This document shows, one piece after another, positions 1 to 7,832 of a DNA stretch of 11,807 nucleotides (position 1 is its first letter; every line of letters begins with the position of its first letter). Origin of the DNA: Isotricha intestinalis (Eukaryota; Ciliophora; Litostomatea; Vestibuliferida; Isotrichidae); assembly GCA_023807065.1 (NCBI GenBank), contig JAJJLU010004545.1:1-11807 (forward strand), written 5' to 3'. The position numbers and the translations under genes were made by a program. The notes under the pieces were generated by a model that saw only the letters and a program-made list of their open reading frames with translations, was not told the origin of the DNA and ran no database searches.

Positions 1-86
1 ATTATTAGGAATTTTCAATAAAAAACAAAATAATAAAATTAAAAAATTAATAATCCAAAAAAAAATTAATTTCCATAATCCAAAAA

Positions 87-191
87 ATGACAAGTACAAT
101 ATTTAAATTATTAGCATTATGTTTCTTAATAGATATATATATAAAAAATTCAAAGAAACATCAAAAATTAGAAAACCTCAAAATGAAATAA
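87..191 (+). other. Overlapping frame encoding a signal-peptide-like start for the SelT-like gene
   Basis: An ATG at 87-89 opens a 34-codon frame ending in TAA at 189-191. Its first 15 residues (MTSTIFKLLALCFLI) are a short polar start followed by a hydrophobic core, as expected for an ER signal peptide, and SelT proteins normally have one. It lies one frame away from the main reading frame. A single missing base, most easily in the A-run at 143-148 or the adjacent TA repeat, would fuse it to the main frame at Ile-Lys-Lys-Phe. I tried GT-AG introns from donors at 94 and 121. They give a junction stop or remove the hydrophobic core, so none is convincing. Either the assembly has a one-base error, the gene is shifted, or the real start is 119. 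Confidence 0.45.
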
Positions 192-757
192 ACCAATTTA
201 CTGAAATTCCAAAAGAAAAAGAAAAAGAAGAAGAAATAAAAGAAATAGATTTATCATTAGATGACGAAGAAGATGATATAGATAATAAATTTCCGAATAA
301 AAAAAAAACAAAAAAAAAAAAAAGAAATAAGAAATTAATAATTAAATATGATAAAAAATCCTATCAAAAATTTTATGATCAATTTGAAAAAGAATTAATG
401 GGAAATTTAACAGAATATAAAATTGATAATGAAGAATATCCAATTAATCCAACAAAAAAATGGTTATCTAAATATACTTTTATTTCTCAAATGGGAATTT
501 CAATGTTATTATTTGGAGGAAGTAAATTTAAAGATAAAATTAAATTTATTCCTTCTTTATTTTTTGAAACTGTTGAAAAAAACAAATGGATGTTTGTTAT
601 AGGAAATTTCCTTTTTCATCAATGGTTAAATAATTTTTTAAGTACAACTGGAGCCTTTGAAATTTATTATAATGGAAATATTGTTTACTCTAAATTAAGT
701 AAAAGAATTTTACCTAAGGTTAAAGATGTTATTAATTCTTTAAGTTTGATGGAATAA
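119..757 (+). CDS. Selenoprotein T-like (Rdx/SelT family) ER membrane protein lacking the redox motif
   Basis: The family is recognised from the C-terminal half. Residues 157-166 are a hydrophobic helix, and the following STTGAFE signature (175-181) and the VYSKL stretch (189-193) match the 'STGAFE...V(W/Y)SKL' end of SelT. A second hydrophobic stretch lies at 119-134, and the EEYP segment near 105 fits the family's 'ENYP'. SelT proteins are ER thioredoxin-like oxidoreductases with CxxU or CxxC after the first strand. Anchoring on the conserved Tyr (Tyr82 here), that motif aligns with Tyr77-Asp-Lys-Lys80, so Cys and Sec/Cys are both gone. The whole protein has no cysteine. Residues 30-72 form an acidic then lysine-rich low-complexity insert. 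The ATG at 119 is the longest start in this frame but gives no clear signal peptide; an out-of-frame ATG at 87 encodes one (see separate entry). Tfb5 lies 109 bp downstream on the same strand. Family assignment is firm; function is unknown because the active site is absent. Confidence 0.85.
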   Translation: MFLNRYIYKKFKETSKIRKPQNEINQFTEIPKEKEKEEEIKEIDLSLDDEEDDIDNKFPNKKKTKKKKRNKKLIIKYDKKSYQKFYDQFEKELMGNLTEYKIDNEEYPINPTKKWLSKYTFISQMGISMLLFGGSKFKDKIKFIPSLFFETVEKNKWMFVIGNFLFHQWLNNFLSTTGAFEIYYNGNIVYSKLSKRILPKVKDVINSLSLME

Positions 758-866
758 ATTTTGGTTTAATATTTATATTTTTATTTTTATGATATATTAA
801 AAAATTTGTTTTTATTTGTTAAATATTATTTATATTTTTTGGTTATTTTAATTTATTTTTATTAAA

Positions 867-1094
867 ATGCCTAAAATTATGGATGGATGTTTAATTAGTT
901 GTGAAAAAACTATTTGTTTATTTATTCAAAATTTAGATAAAGAACATCAAAATCAAATAATAAAAAAAAAGTTAGATGATACTCATTTACTTATTAGACA
1001 AGATAAATTAAGTTTTGTACAAGAAAAAGTTTATGAAATGCAAGATACACATATTAATAAAGAAATTAAAATTCATAAGAAAGATATATATTAA
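867..1094 (+). CDS. TFB5: TFIIH core subunit Tfb5/TTDA (GTF2H5)
   Basis: This 75-residue protein has the size and layout of Tfb5/TTDA (about 70 residues). It begins MPKIMDGCLISC, matching the family's start, in which a Gly-x-Leu-Ile-x-Cys strand follows a short lead. Next come a helix with a Leu-Asp pair (about 23-24), the hallmark IxxLDDTHL segment (about 32-41) and a helix containing VQEKV (51-55). In yeast and humans Tfb5 binds the p52/Tfb2 subunit, stabilises TFIIH and stimulates nucleotide excision repair. A lysine-rich tail of about ten residues extends beyond the usual end. The gene has no intron, stops at TAA, and lies downstream of the SelT-like gene on the same strand. A 222-bp spacer separates it from the convergent importin gene. 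I am confident of the family. Confidence 0.88.
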   Translation: MPKIMDGCLISCEKTICLFIQNLDKEHQNQIIKKKLDDTHLLIRQDKLSFVQEKVYEMQDTHINKEIKIHKKDIY

Positions 1095-1316
1095 AATTAT
1101 ATAAATATTATTTTATATAATAATTAAGTAAGATAATCTAAAGAACATTTCCAATAGATAAAATCATATAGAATGAGAATATACTTCAAAATTTAAAAAA
1201 AAAATAAATCAAAAATTTAAAGAAAATTATATTAATCATTAAAAAAATATCAATTTTCACTATTAAATCAAAATAAAATCCTATTTTTTGAATATAATCC
1301 ATTGAAAAAATAATCT

Positions 1317-4300
1317 TTATTTTCTTTTATTATTCAAATATTCTTCTTCTTTTTTAAATATTTCTTTCAAAATATGAACATTATCTCCTAACAATGAATT
1401 AATTTTATTATAATCATCTGGAGATTTTTGTGAAATATTATTTAAAGTATCTCTCAAAAATAAAACATCATTTTGTTTATCAAATTGAGTGATTTCTTCA
1501 TTATCACTTTCATCTTCATCCCAACTTAAATCTTCATCATCATCTGTAGTATTTTCATTTATTAAATTATGATAATTATTATTGTTTTTATCTTTTTTTT
1601 CTTCATCTTCTTCTTCTTCAAATTCATCATTTTCTTCTTCATTTTTTGTTAATGAAATTTCATTCGATTTTTTTGCTAAAAATATTATTTTTTCTAATAA
1701 TTCTTTCATATTATTTAATATTAAAATATTTTGAAAATTTTTATCTAAAGATATTAATGAACATAATCCTATTAAATTATATTTTATTTCTTTTTTCTTT
1801 GATAATTTTTCTAAGCCTTCAAACCAGAATTTAAATATTTCTTCTATTTTATTATTTGATTCATAATATTTTAAAGATAAATAGGGATTATAAATAAAAC
1901 ATGATGAAAGTAATATTCTTAAATTTGATTTAAATAAACCATTTTTATGAGTATATTTAGTGAATATAAAATTCAATATTTCATTTAAAATATTATCTAT
2001 TTTTCCTTTGAAAATTTCAAATAAAATACATAATAAATCAAAAGCACATTTTGTTTTAGTATAATTATTTTTTCCTTCACAAATTATTAAAATACTTTGA
2101 ATTAATCTCATTACATAATCAATATATTTTTTTCCTTTATTGTCACTTTTATTAATAAAAGAATTTGGATCTTTTGAAATGTATAATTTAATTATTTTTG
2201 TTATTGAATTAATTGAATCAAAACCATTTCCTTCATAAATTTGATTAGGATATTCTGTTTTAAAATTTTCTAATTCTTCATCAGTTCCAATTACACTTGT
2301 TATTAGAGGGATAAAATAATCCCATATTTTAATTGGAATTAAATTAGAATTTTTTACTATTTCTTTTAATAAATCTATTCCTTCTTCTAATTTATCATAA
2401 ATTTCTTTTTTAAAACAATATTCTAAAATAATAATAATATTATTTTCTAATTTTGGATATATTTCATTATCATTCACAAAGAAATGCATTATATCAATAA
2501 AAGTTGATATAACATTATTTATTAAACTTGAATGATCTAATTCATCATCTTCATCTACTTCTCTTGAAATTAATTTATTAAAATATATAATTAAATAATT
2601 ACTTAATTGAACAATATATTCTTTAGCTTCATCTTTAAATTCTTTTATTATATTTTGTAAGCTTTCAATAATATCTTCTAAATCAGTTTCTTCCATTAAT
2701 TTTAAATATATTGGTAATAATAATTTTATATTTCCTTTTAATAATGTACGAGTGTTTTCTTGAGAAATTAAATAACTTGTTACTAAAGCAGAATAAATTT
2801 TAACTTGTAAATAATTATCGTTTTGTAATAAATTAATTATTTGAGTTGTAATTGAATTTATTAATTTTTCATTTTTATATTTATAATTTTTAAATTCTAA
2901 AATAAATTTCATTGATTTTTCTCTCATTAATTCTATCGGACTTTGTAATTCTGGCAAAATATAATTTTCAACTAAATCTTCAAAAATATTTTTAGAATAT
3001 TTCATTACTAAATCTTCATTTGATTCTATTAAATATAAAATTGATTCTTTTATTAAATTATGTTTTATATTATTTGGATTTGTAATAAAAGATTGATTAT
3101 TAATAATATTATATTTAGATATTATATTATTATTTTCTTCAATTTGACATTGTTGATTTTTTTTAAGAATTTCTGATAAAAAAGTTAAATAATTCATATA
3201 AAAATCAGGAGGAGATTTTTTTTTATTTGATTTATAACTCATTAAAGAATTTAATATTTTATAAGAAAAATGTCTTTTAGTAAAAAAAGAACCAATGTCA
3301 TTTGTTTGTTTAATAATATAATTTTTAGGATCATTGACCCAAGAATCTAAATCTTCTAAAGTAATCATTGCATCTTTTATTATTTGTTCTTTTAATTTAT
3401 CATTATTAATAAATAATTGAATTACTTTATCTTCTGAATTTTTTCTTTGTATCATATTTGAAAAAAAATTGTATATACAAGTTAGACAATAATCATCTAT
3501 GTAATTTTTATTACTTTCTATATTTTCATATATTGTTTTTATCACTTGAAAATATTGAGGAACATATTTTTCAAGTAAAAATTTATGAAAAGTTTCTAAA
3601 GACTTATTTTGAATATAAGAATATTTTTGATATATTCTTGTTATTATTTGAAAACATATTCTTCTTAATTTCCAAAAAATATTTTTTGAATTATTTAAAT
3701 TTTCATTTGAAATTGGATTTTTTATTATAGTTAATATTATATTTGACCATTGTTCATAATTTTCATCTTTTAAAAAAAGAGGAGTAATTTCACCTTGAAA
3801 ACTTTTAAAAAATATTTTTAAAATTTTATAAATAAATTGAACTTGAATAGGATTGTTTAAATCATTACATTGAATAATAAATGATAATAAATTATTATTA
3901 ATTTGGCCAAAATAATTATTATATAAATCTTGTTTTTCTGAATCTTCAAATTCAAATAATTTACTTAATTGATGAAAAAGTATGATTCCAGCATAAATTT
4001 CTTTTTCATTATTTGAATTAAAGCAATTAATTATTTTATTTATATAATATTCATGCCATAAATTTTGAAAATCATATTTTAAAATTGCTTTAATACATTG
4101 ATTTAATTGTTTTAAAATTTTTCCATTTTCAATTTTAATAATATAAATAACACTATCAATAATATTATTTCTAATATAAGTTTTATCTTCATTACTTATA
4201 ATAATAATAGTTTCATCATCAAAAATTAAATTTTTATTATATGATTCATTATTAGTAAATTTCCAATTTGAATTAATAAAATTTTTTAATTGAATTGCTG

Positions 4301-4493
4301 AATTTAATTCTATTTCAAAAGAATATTTTTTATTTATATCACAACATATTTCTAATAATAATGGTGCAAATTTTGGGTAAGTTTTGTATTTTGTAAATAA
4401 TTCTTCATTTTGTTTTATTTGAGCTTTATTTGGAATGTTTATATATAATATTTGAGCTAACTGATCAACACTCAATTCAGAACTCATATCCAT
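1317..4493 (-). CDS. Importin-beta family karyopherin, importin-7/8 (Nmd5/Sxm1) type
   Basis: A 1058-residue protein of the usual length for importin-7/8. An importin-beta N-terminal domain spans roughly residues 24-105: the Pro-x-Phe and LLLEI segment (40-49) leads to the AIQLKNFINSNW helix (66-77), which corresponds to the family's 'A-x-x-LKN-x-I-x-x-x-W'. The long middle is HEAT-like alpha-helical sequence without other motifs. Near the C-terminus are two acidic tracts (about 952-965 and 984-1000), then a conserved-type segment with FLRDTL and a DDYNKI stretch (about 1012-1032). This order, acidic loop then terminal helices, is characteristic of importin-7/8. Such karyopherins bind RanGTP and carry ribosomal proteins, histones and other cargo through nuclear pores. 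There is no intron and no internal stop in 1058 codons, which is the best evidence here for a standard stop code. Met3 is an alternative start. The 5' end faces the gene at 5275 across a 781-bp divergent spacer. Confidence 0.85.
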   Translation of the reverse strand: MDMSSELSVDQLAQILYINIPNKAQIKQNEELFTKYKTYPKFAPLLLEICCDINKKYSFEIELNSAIQLKNFINSNWKFTNNESYNKNLIFDDETIIIISNEDKTYIRNNIIDSVIYIIKIENGKILKQLNQCIKAILKYDFQNLWHEYYINKIINCFNSNNEKEIYAGIILFHQLSKLFEFEDSEKQDLYNNYFGQINNNLLSFIIQCNDLNNPIQVQFIYKILKIFFKSFQGEITPLFLKDENYEQWSNIILTIIKNPISNENLNNSKNIFWKLRRICFQIITRIYQKYSYIQNKSLETFHKFLLEKYVPQYFQVIKTIYENIESNKNYIDDYCLTCIYNFFSNMIQRKNSEDKVIQLFINNDKLKEQIIKDAMITLEDLDSWVNDPKNYIIKQTNDIGSFFTKRHFSYKILNSLMSYKSNKKKSPPDFYMNYLTFLSEILKKNQQCQIEENNNIISKYNIINNQSFITNPNNIKHNLIKESILYLIESNEDLVMKYSKNIFEDLVENYILPELQSPIELMREKSMKFILEFKNYKYKNEKLINSITTQIINLLQNDNYLQVKIYSALVTSYLISQENTRTLLKGNIKLLLPIYLKLMEETDLEDIIESLQNIIKEFKDEAKEYIVQLSNYLIIYFNKLISREVDEDDELDHSSLINNVISTFIDIMHFFVNDNEIYPKLENNIIIILEYCFKKEIYDKLEEGIDLLKEIVKNSNLIPIKIWDYFIPLITSVIGTDEELENFKTEYPNQIYEGNGFDSINSITKIIKLYISKDPNSFINKSDNKGKKYIDYVMRLIQSILIICEGKNNYTKTKCAFDLLCILFEIFKGKIDNILNEILNFIFTKYTHKNGLFKSNLRILLSSCFIYNPYLSLKYYESNNKIEEIFKFWFEGLEKLSKKKEIKYNLIGLCSLISLDKNFQNILILNNMKELLEKIIFLAKKSNEISLTKNEEENDEFEEEEDEEKKDKNNNNYHNLINENTTDDDEDLSWDEDESDNEEITQFDKQNDVLFLRDTLNNISQKSPDDYNKINSLLGDNVHILKEIFKKEEEYLNNKRK

Positions 4494-5274
4494 TAAATAG
4501 GATAATAATTATTTTTTTGTTTTTAATTTAAGTTTTTTTTGAAAAGGTTCTCATTCAAATTCAATTATTAAAGTTTTATTTAGATTGCATTTTAATAAAA
4601 TGGGAAAAGAATATAAAAAGATGAAGTTACTAAAATGAGTCATATTAAAAGGCAATAAAAAAATGAATTGATCTTTTTGTGAAATCATTATTTTTAAAAA
4701 TAAAAATTAAAAAGGAGAAAATCCCTTATTTAACTTAATTAAATAAAGATTATCATAAAATTGTTATTAACCAAATAAAAGAAAAATACTTTTATGTATA
4801 TTTAAATTTCCATCTAATTTTTTAAAATAATTTTTACATAATTTTAAAGAAAAAAATTCTACATCAAAAAAATATTATAAAATCTCTGGTGTTTATAAAT
4901 TTAAAATTTTAATTCTAGAATTCATTTATCATATAGTTTTAAAGAAGTAATGTAAAAATCCAAAAAGAGAAATTAAAGAAATAAAAAGAGAAAAAAATAA
5001 TTAAAGTGAAATTATTGATTCAATTGATTAAATTCAAAAAGATAAGGGTATTAAAAAGCAATAAATATAAACTTATTTTAGTTTGTTGATAAAAAAGTAA
5101 AAAATTAATTTTATCTTAAAAAAGACTTTTTTTATACTACTTTTTATAACAAAATTTTATATAATTGCATATTTTTGTTTAATATTTATTTTTGAAAAAA
5201 ACTAAAAATAAAGAATAATTTAAATAGAAGTTAATTTATTAAATAAAATTATTGTTAAATTTACATAAATATCA
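4494..5274. other. Divergent intergenic region between the importin and coiled-coil genes
   Basis: I find no standard-code gene in these 781 bases. The region presumably contains the promoters of both divergent flanking genes. Base composition is not much lower in G+C than the genes, and the plus frame in phase with 5275 is free of TGA from about 4672, but it carries about 15 TAA codons in 200. That is close to what random sequence this AT-rich would give, so I do not call it coding. An 8-bp AT-only inverted repeat (TTATTTAA, 5-nt loop, TTAAATAA) lies near 4727-4747; with this composition it may be chance. Confidence 0.6.
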
Positions 5275-5799
5275 ATGAGGAAAAATTTATCTCCAACACA
5301 TAGTAGATATAGAAAAAAGAAGACACCTCAATCACAGGAGCCTCCAGCCAAAAATATATCTTTTAAATCAATATTAATATTATTTATATTAACTTCAATA
5401 TCAATAATATTAGGAATTAAATTTTATAAAAATATTCAAGAATTAAAAGAAATTGATATTAAATTAAATAATACAAGATATCAAATTATTTCAAGTGAAG
5501 AAACAAGAATTATTGTTAATAAAGAAGCTGATGATTTGGAAACAAAAGTTAAGAGATTAGAACAAAAAATTAAACAATTAAAAGAAGAAGAAGAATTATT
5601 AAATAATGAATATAAGAAAGAATCTGAAAGAGTTATTAGATTAAATAAAACCATTGAAAATTATATTGCAGTTGATAAACAACAAAATGAAACTTTAATT
5701 TTAGAAAATAAAAAAATGAATGAATATAAATTAGCTATTGAAAATTTAAATAATAGAATTAATGATGTAAAAGCAATAAAAGAACAAGCAAATAAATAA
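5275..5799 (+). CDS. Single-pass membrane protein with long coiled coil, unknown function
   Basis: I do not recognise the family. The 174-residue product has a basic, proline-containing N-terminus (1-29, with RYRKKK at 11-16). One strongly hydrophobic segment follows at about 30-49 (FKSILILFILTSISIILGIK). A long charged helical region (about 54-172) has leucine and isoleucine at heptad-like spacing, clearest in 'LETKVKRLEQKIKQLKEEEELL' at about 88-109. The positive charge before the membrane segment predicts a cytosolic N-terminus and a lumenal or external coiled coil (type II). A tether or SNARE-like role is possible, but the membrane segment is N-terminal rather than C-terminal, and I see no SNARE central glutamine layer. 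ATG 5275 follows an in-frame TAA (5269-5271), so it is the first available start. The gene ends at TAA and converges on the EF-hand gene with 102 bp between them. Confidence 0.75.
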   Translation: MRKNLSPTHSRYRKKKTPQSQEPPAKNISFKSILILFILTSISIILGIKFYKNIQELKEIDIKLNNTRYQIISSEETRIIVNKEADDLETKVKRLEQKIKQLKEEEELLNNEYKKESERVIRLNKTIENYIAVDKQQNETLILENKKMNEYKLAIENLNNRINDVKAIKEQANK

Positions 5800-5901
5800 A
5801 AAAAATAATTTTTATTTAAATACAAACTTTTTTTATATTAAAATATAATTTGATTAAATAAAAAAAGGATAATTTAAAAAAAAAAAAATAATGTATTAAA
5901 A

Positions 5902-7758
5902 TTATCTTATCATTTGTAATTCCTCGTTTAATTCCCAACATTCTATTTTTCCATCTTTATTTTTATCTAATCTAATAAATAATAAAGAATTTTCAATATC
6001 ATTAATATAAATATCTCTTGATTTTAAATAATTATTTAAATCCATATCATTTATATTTCCAATTTTATATTTATCTAAAATCCAAAAAATATTATTTATA
6101 TCATTTCTAACATCGTTTAAATCACTTCTTAAATTTTCAATTTTATTTTCACAAGAAATAATTAAATTAATTAAACTAGAAAAGTAATTTTTAGTGCTTT
6201 GTAAAAATATATTTTGTTTATTAAATTTAGGAACATTTTTAGTTGAATTTCTTCTCTCAATCATATTTCTATAATCTTTTTCAAAAGGAACAATTAAATC
6301 AAAAAAATCAGAATAAAATATATTTTCTGTTTTATTTATATTTAATCTTTTTTTAATTAATTGAATATCTTTTCTTGAAGGATAAATTTCAAAAGAATTT
6401 AAACCATAAATTAAATCAGCATCACTTATAAATTTCCTATTATCCATTTCAAATATTTTAAAAGCATCTTCTATATTAAAATCACTTTTTAAAGATAAAT
6501 CTATTTTTGCTTTTTCTATTTTTGTTTCTATATTTATACATTCTTTTAAATAATTTATAAAGTCTAATTCATTTTTTCTTAATGGTATTAAATTACATAT
6601 ACAAGGAAAATTATTACATTTTTCACAATAATTTGGATTATATTGGGGAATATTATTTAAATCATTTAAATTATTTGTATTATTTATATTATTTTGAATA
6701 TTTTTTATATTTATACTTCTATTAGTTGAGAATTCATTGTTATTATTATTATAGATATTATTATAATTATTATTATTTTTATTTTGGAAAAATCTTTGAG
6801 GACGGTTTCTTAAATATAAATTTTTTGAAATTTCATTTGGATTTTCATTAAATGATGCATTACTTAAACTATTATTATCGTAAAAATTAAAATCACTTTT
6901 TTCAAAGTATTTGTTATTATAATTAACATTGAAATTATTATTATAAATTCTATTTTCAATATTAGGATTAAATCTTATATTCATTTGGGGTAAATTTTCA
7001 TTTGAATTAAATTTACAATTATTCTTTGAAATTGATATATTATTACTTAATCCAACATTAGGTTTATTAATTAAACATCTACAATTAGGATCTTGAAAGC
7101 AAAAAAATTGATGAAAATCATTAAAATCAACTTTATCATTTTTATTCAAAGCAAATCTTTTTAAAATATTAATTAAATCTTGTTCATTAACACTCACATA
7201 ATTTTTATTCAAAAAATATTTTAAAGAGTCAATTGTAATTAAAGGTTGACAACCAATTAATAATTGAAAAACACTGCAAATATCAAAATCACATTGTCCT
7301 TTAATTTCATTAATTATTCTAGTAATATTATTAATTAAATCAATTTCCTTTTCCAATAATTTTAAGAATAAAATTTCAATTTCTTCAGAAATATTATTAT
7401 CTAAATAAGAACCAATATTTTTTTTTGCAAAATTTCTTAAAGTATTATTATTATTTGATAATATCATATTTAAAAATTCTGTGTAAGAAATTCGATTATC
7501 TTTATTTTCATCATAGAAATATATTAAAAAATCAATATCTAATTTATTTGGATATATTCCATTTTTATTTAAAAAATCAATTATATTCGATGAATCTATA
7601 CAATTTTTTTTTTGTGAATCTAAAAATGAATATAATTGAAATATATCAAAATCAATATTTTGAGATAAAATTTGACGATTTATTTCTATTTCTTTTTCTT
7701 TGTTTATTATTGTTAATAATAATTTTATTACTAAATTTTCAATTTCTGATGAAAACAT
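5902..7758 (-). CDS. Four-unit EF-hand calcium-binding protein with Cys cluster and Asn-rich linker
   Basis: A 618-residue protein made of four related units, roughly residues 5-100, 124-221, 397-493 and 518-617. Each has a leading amphipathic helix, an Asp-Phe-(Asp/Asn)-Ile-type turn, a degenerate EF-hand, and a second EF-hand-like segment. Two loops are canonical. One is at 83-94 (Asp83, Asn85, Asp87, Arg89, Ser91, Glu94). The other is at 598-609 (Asp598, Asn600, Asp602, Lys604, Glu606, Glu609). Other loops lack ligands and are probably structural. An asparagine-rich linker (about 230-375) separates the halves and ends in a cysteine cluster (C378-x2-C381-x4-C386-x-C388). A second cluster (C220, C226, C228) ends unit 2. 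The third unit's 'SDFNIEDAFKIFE' pattern resembles EF-hand proteins I associate with ciliates and relatives, so a calcium-responsive structural or cytoskeletal role is plausible but inferred. No intron is needed. It starts 74 bp downstream of the Rab stop on the same strand. Confidence 0.82.
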   Translation of the reverse strand: MFSSEIENLVIKLLLTIINKEKEIEINRQILSQNIDFDIFQLYSFLDSQKKNCIDSSNIIDFLNKNGIYPNKLDIDFLIYFYDENKDNRISYTEFLNMILSNNNNTLRNFAKKNIGSYLDNNISEEIEILFLKLLEKEIDLINNITRIINEIKGQCDFDICSVFQLLIGCQPLITIDSLKYFLNKNYVSVNEQDLINILKRFALNKNDKVDFNDFHQFFCFQDPNCRCLINKPNVGLSNNISISKNNCKFNSNENLPQMNIRFNPNIENRIYNNNFNVNYNNKYFEKSDFNFYDNNSLSNASFNENPNEISKNLYLRNRPQRFFQNKNNNNYNNIYNNNNNEFSTNRSINIKNIQNNINNTNNLNDLNNIPQYNPNYCEKCNNFPCICNLIPLRKNELDFINYLKECINIETKIEKAKIDLSLKSDFNIEDAFKIFEMDNRKFISDADLIYGLNSFEIYPSRKDIQLIKKRLNINKTENIFYSDFFDLIVPFEKDYRNMIERRNSTKNVPKFNKQNIFLQSTKNYFSSLINLIISCENKIENLRSDLNDVRNDINNIFWILDKYKIGNINDMDLNNYLKSRDIYINDIENSLLFIRLDKNKDGKIECWELNEELQMIR

Positions 7759-7832
7759 ATTTATATTTAATTAAATATTTATTAAATAAAATAAAAAAAT
7801 AAAAAAACCAAAAAATATTATAAAAAGTATAT

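Noticed and set aside
1646..1834. Plus-strand open frame antisense to the importin gene.
   Set aside because: Phe/Leu/Ile-rich translation of the complement of Lys/Asn/Glu codons; a shadow of the importin coding sequence. The frame at 3458-3730 is rejected for the same reason.
5118..5136. A-run/T-run hairpin with short loop near 5120.
   Set aside because: Only A-T pairs in homopolymer runs; expected by chance at this composition.
4672..5854. A plus-strand frame free of TGA for about 390 codons, in phase with the gene at 5275, suggesting a ciliate code with TAA/TAG read as Gln.
   Set aside because: All the TAA codons (about 15) lie upstream of 5275 or after 5796, at roughly the density expected by chance in such AT-rich DNA. 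The recognised genes, including 1058 importin codons, have none, and Tfb5, SelT-like and Rab proteins end where their families end if TAA is a stop.
7425..7802. Plus-strand open frame antisense to the start of the EF-hand gene.
   Set aside because: Hydrophobic low-complexity product mirroring the EF-hand gene, with no family features.
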